This document shows positions 19,026 to 21,985 of a stretch of 21,985 nt of DNA, piece by piece. Made by a program: the position numbers and the translations under genes. Every line of letters starts with the position of its first letter. The first letter of the stretch is position 1. Source of the DNA: Gnetum montanum. Its lineage: Eukaryota; Streptophyta; Gnetopsida; Gnetales; Gnetaceae. The stretch spans positions 174,127 through 196,111 of the forward strand of contig MNCI01000851.1 in NCBI GenBank assembly GCA_015680685.1, read 5' to 3'. Below the pieces are notes generated by a model. That model was not told the origin of the DNA, did no database searches, and worked only from the letters and a program-made list of their open reading frames with translations.

Positions 19026-19947
19026 CTGCACATACAACACAATCACAAATGAGTAAGGATAGATAAACCACAATGCAGTTGATACCTTACCTCAATATGA
19101 AGTGCATTGGCAGAGTTGTGATTATGGTAGAAACTAGTTCAAAGATTTATCACTGGTGACTATTCAAGGTGTAGGGGTTAGGCAAATAGTAAAATGGAAA
19201 AAATTGAAAAATTTGTGCCAGGGCCCCCATGACTAAGAGCGAACCTCCAGTAGCTATGAAAAAATATGAGGAACAAGAAAGATAGGAAAAATAACAATGG
19301 CAATGCCAATAAAATGGATGTCATGGATGGGGATGAAATAAGAATGATTAATTACAAGAAATGTTTAAGGAAAAGAAGTTAATAATTGCACCAAAAAGGA
19401 ATGCCGGTGGATCCTCCCCAAAGCAAGCTCATGCCCTTTATGCCCTAACAAACCCACAAACCAAAGAGTCCATAGGCTCTAGGAATGTCATTTGAAAGCA
19501 ACAGTTAAAAACTTACCCACAAGAATTTACCAAAGAAAACAATCCATCAACCCATAGACAAACTAATGATAAAACTAGTAATGAGGTGGAAAATGAAAAG
19601 AAAGATGGAGAGTAGAAATGAGATGGAATCTCAAGAGCAAAGTTGTGTAAAGTCACTTGTGTATTTTATGGTTAATGTGACTGAGTAGGACTCATTCCAA
19701 ATCTAAACTCACACAAACCATGTCCAGTCATCTTGCATCAACACACCTGACCAATCCATCCACTTGAAGCAACAAGAATGCTTCCACAAGGAGTCACCAC
19801 CATTCCGAGGAGAGCGAGATGGAGAAGTAGGAAGCGAGAAAGGGCTTTAGTTAGAGGGAACCTTCAGGCATGGGTTTTCCAGTTCCATAACTAGTGCTTG
19901 TAGCCCATACTTCATTATTGTGTCTAAGGGGTGTGCTTTGAATTCTC

Positions 19948-19980
19948 CCTTTTTTTTTCTTTTTTTCTTTTTTTTTTTTT
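19948..19980. repeat. Poly-T tract
   Basis: T-rich run broken by C, inside the E4 3' region. E2 has a shorter T run at the matching place (about 4363-4371). Confidence 0.85.
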
Positions 19981-20570
19981 GCATGAGAACCACACCATGC
20001 AAAGACTTATTTTTATTCACTCAACTTCCTGATATTTGAACAATGTCAGAATGGTGGAAAACCCAAGAAAAAGTATCCAAGCACCCAAGAGAACGGCCAG
20101 CATAAATGCATAGAATCCCCTTGAAGTCACACCCTTTGCATCCTTTACATTTTTCCTTGGTTTGAAAAATACCTAGCCACCAATTTATTAACAAGTTTAC
20201 TTAGAAAAAATGGACTATACAGTTCCAAGCCAAAGGAGACCATAAAGTTGTATGGATGAGTGGATGACATGGATTCATTGCCTATTTTACCAAAAGAACC
20301 ATACCTTAATATCAGCGTCATAATTCAAGGGTAAAAACCAAACATTAGCAATCACTATGATATAATTCAATCCACCATCATGAGCACTTATTGGATGACG
20401 AATAAAAGTAAATCAAGCAAACAAAGAAATAGTAAAAATATGAATAATGGTGTAAAAAAAATAAGAAAAGTTGTAAAAATGCGTAAACCAAAAATGTGTA
20501 AAACAAAAAACATGTAAAAAAAATTTCAAAAAGAACTGAAGGCCTAGAACAGTTAGCATAGGTGGCCATC

Positions 20571-21196
20571 TCCCCCACGACTGAGTTGGAAGGACCAAAT
20601 TCGAAATAGTGAGTAGAGTTATCCACCAACAGACGTAGCATGTGTACTGGCTATCCTAAGCTCATGGAAAGGTTTGGTTTGTTGCACATTGACCAACAGT
20701 TTCTTCTTCGGGCTCTCAGGTTTGTATATTGTCATGCCCCCCAAAGGAAAAGTTGCATAAATAATATAAGTTCCTTTCCATAGTGTTTGAAATTTAGTAC
20801 GTTGTGGCACATGTGTGGGATTTCAGTAAAGAACCTTATCTCCTGGTTGATATTTAACTTTTCTAATTCTTAGGTTATGACGTTGTTTATTGAATGCCTT
20901 GTGCAATTCATTAGACGATAGGGCAGCTAGTTGGTTTTCATCTAGCAAGTTAAGAGTTACTAACTATTGTTTCTATGCTAGATCAAGGTCAAGGTTGAGA
21001 TCACATGCCGTGGATAGTGTACAGATCTCAATTTGAATAGGAAGTGTCGAAAGCTTCTCGTACACTAACTCGTAGGAAGAGTAGCCTGTAGGGAGTTTCC
21101 ATGTGGAGTGGTATGTCCAAAGAGCATCATTCAGTTTAGTGTTCTAGTCTCACCTATACTTGCTAATAGTTCTTGTCAATATTTTCATAATCTCCC
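20571..21196 (-). pseudogene. E4 integrase C-terminal part, cut by E5
   Basis: Minus-strand reading: 'REIMKILTRTI' at the E5 junction, then 'KLNDALWTYHS', 'SSYELVYEKLSTLPIQ', 'LDENQLAALSSNELHKAFN', 'VKYQPGDKVLY', 'VPQRTKFQTLWKGTYII' and 'KKLLVN' (open frame 20810-20619). It has fewer deletions than E3 over the same part, but it has stops and lacks the DDE core inside the window. The GPY-type motif reads GTY. It ends at the G-tract motif shared by all copies. Confidence 0.85.
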
Positions 21197-21985
21197 TGAT
21201 GAGTGGCGAGGTACCCCTACACTCAACCATACGAAACGAGCGTAGCATGCGCGATTCAATCGAACTCCGCAGACTAAATGCCTAAATGCCACAAGGAACG
21301 CTTGGGGTTAATCGTTCATTGTCTTCCCAAGCTTGCTTGTATGTGTCACGGTGTATGGTTAAGCAAGTCTGAGGTATATGATTTTTTTGGTATTTTTCGA
21401 TTTTCTCCTATGCTAAACGGTGAAGGGTTGGGAAGCTAAACTAACTCTAACTATAGCACTAAGTCCTAGCGTCAGCATCCGTTCCCACTTACCGTACACA
21501 CCCTGAACTGTGCAACTGTGGCTACCAAACGCTAATCGTTACTGGAATCACCACACGTAATGCATGTGCTCGAAGCAATTGTACTGAGGCACCTAACTAA
21601 CCTAAGTGTGATAAGTAGTCAATTCCTTGACTAGCCGTACACATCCGTAGATGCTCGTAATCAAGTCGTACTTGTCCCACATTCTAGGAGGAAAGGGTGA
21701 GAGAAACTATCGCGATGAGTAGCCGATTCCTTGGCTAGCCGTACACGTTCGTCAATGCTCGTAACCAAGTCGTACTCATGCCGCGTTACTAGGAAAGTAG
21801 TAAATAACATTAATTAAACCTATCCATGCACTGCAAGGTTTATCCACAAAGCTCATCTTTATTTCCGTACACAACTTGCGTTCAGGTACAAAGCTGCTCG
21901 AATAAAGAACCGTTCACTTGGGGGACTCCTACTGCGGGCACATGGAAAATATTCTATCTCTGGGGTGATCAATCCGCCAGAGCTT
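21197..21985 (-). mobile_element. E5: LTR of an element inserted into E4 integrase
   Basis: Starts TGATGAGTGGCGAGG on the plus strand and follows the E1 LTR in reverse, including the duplicated 105-bp unit (21635 and 21739). The last bases match E1 at about 2194, so about 157 bp of LTR should lie beyond the window. It breaks the E4 integrase frame, so it is younger than E4. The five bases to its left are CTCCC, the expected target duplication. Whether a full element or a solo LTR follows cannot be seen. Confidence 0.88.

Larger units (their letters stand above)
18646..20570 (-). other. E4 PPT and non-coding 3' region
   Basis: Reverse copy of the 1.9 kb 3' region. The PPT (AGTCGTGGGGGTA on the minus strand) is at 18646-18658. 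G-tract motifs lie at 19224-19230 and 20572-20579. The splice-acceptor-like CAG before ATG is at 19028-19023, and a 62-codon frame runs from that ATG to 18837 ('MAIIQIMDWAWRKHLGW'). A poly-T/C tract lies at about 19948-19980. No known protein domain is seen. Confidence 0.75.
17784..21196 (-). mobile_element. E4: 3' half of an autonomous-type Ty3/gypsy element
   Basis: Minus-strand element with a complete 3' LTR (17784-18645), PPT, 1.9 kb 3' region and the integrase C-terminal part. It is interrupted at 21196/21197 by E5, and the rest would lie to the right of the window. Unlike E1 and E2 it keeps integrase sequence across the deletion breakpoint, so it belongs to the E3 type. Confidence 0.88.

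Overview
The window looks like intergenic DNA from a seed plant with a large, repeat-filled genome. I find no host gene, no rRNA or tRNA gene and nothing bacterial. Nearly all of it consists of copies of one Ty3/gypsy LTR-retrotransposon family. The evidence is LTRs with TGATGAG...CTCATCA ends, a primer-binding site matching the 3' end of plant tRNA-Asp, and the order gag-PR-RT-RNaseH-IN. The integrase carries a GPY-type module and no chromodomain is seen. This points to the non-chromovirus (Ogre/Tat/Athila-like) side of plant gypsy elements. The species cannot be named from this sequence. All copies are old and full of stops and frameshifts, many of them C-to-T type.

Layout: five copies, E1 to E5, mostly alternating in orientation. 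E1 (+, 1-2823) shows only its 3' part and its 3' LTR. E2 (-, 2824 to about 8565) has a truncated 3' LTR, a 1.9 kb non-coding 3' region, a PR-gag pseudogene, the PBS and a fragment of its 5' LTR. E3 (+, about 8566-17337) is the longest copy: a broken 5' LTR, gag, PR, RT, RNase H, IN, a 1.9 kb 3' region and a full 861-bp 3' LTR. A unique AT-rich spacer (17338-17783) separates it from E4 (-, 17784-21196 and beyond), which has a full 862-bp LTR, the 3' region and the integrase C-terminal part. E4 is split by E5 (-, 21197 to beyond the end), of which only LTR sequence is visible.

Two structural types coexist. E3 and E4 carry pol sequences. E1 and E2 lack RT, RNase H and most of IN, and both join the PR-RT linker to the last codons of IN at what looks like the same breakpoint. 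They therefore look like members of a non-autonomous, gag-retaining subfamily that would have depended on RT and IN from E3/E4-type partners.

The more interesting signals are in the non-coding parts. There is a U3 array of GATATC palindromes upstream of a TATA box. Three G-tract (polypurine-like) motifs occur at matching places in every copy. A splice-acceptor-like site followed by a short reading frame occurs in all four 3' regions. Two head-to-head LTR junctions have lost or scrambled their centres. I see no convincing new defence or regulatory system; the exciting reading is limited to the retrotransposon family's own biology.
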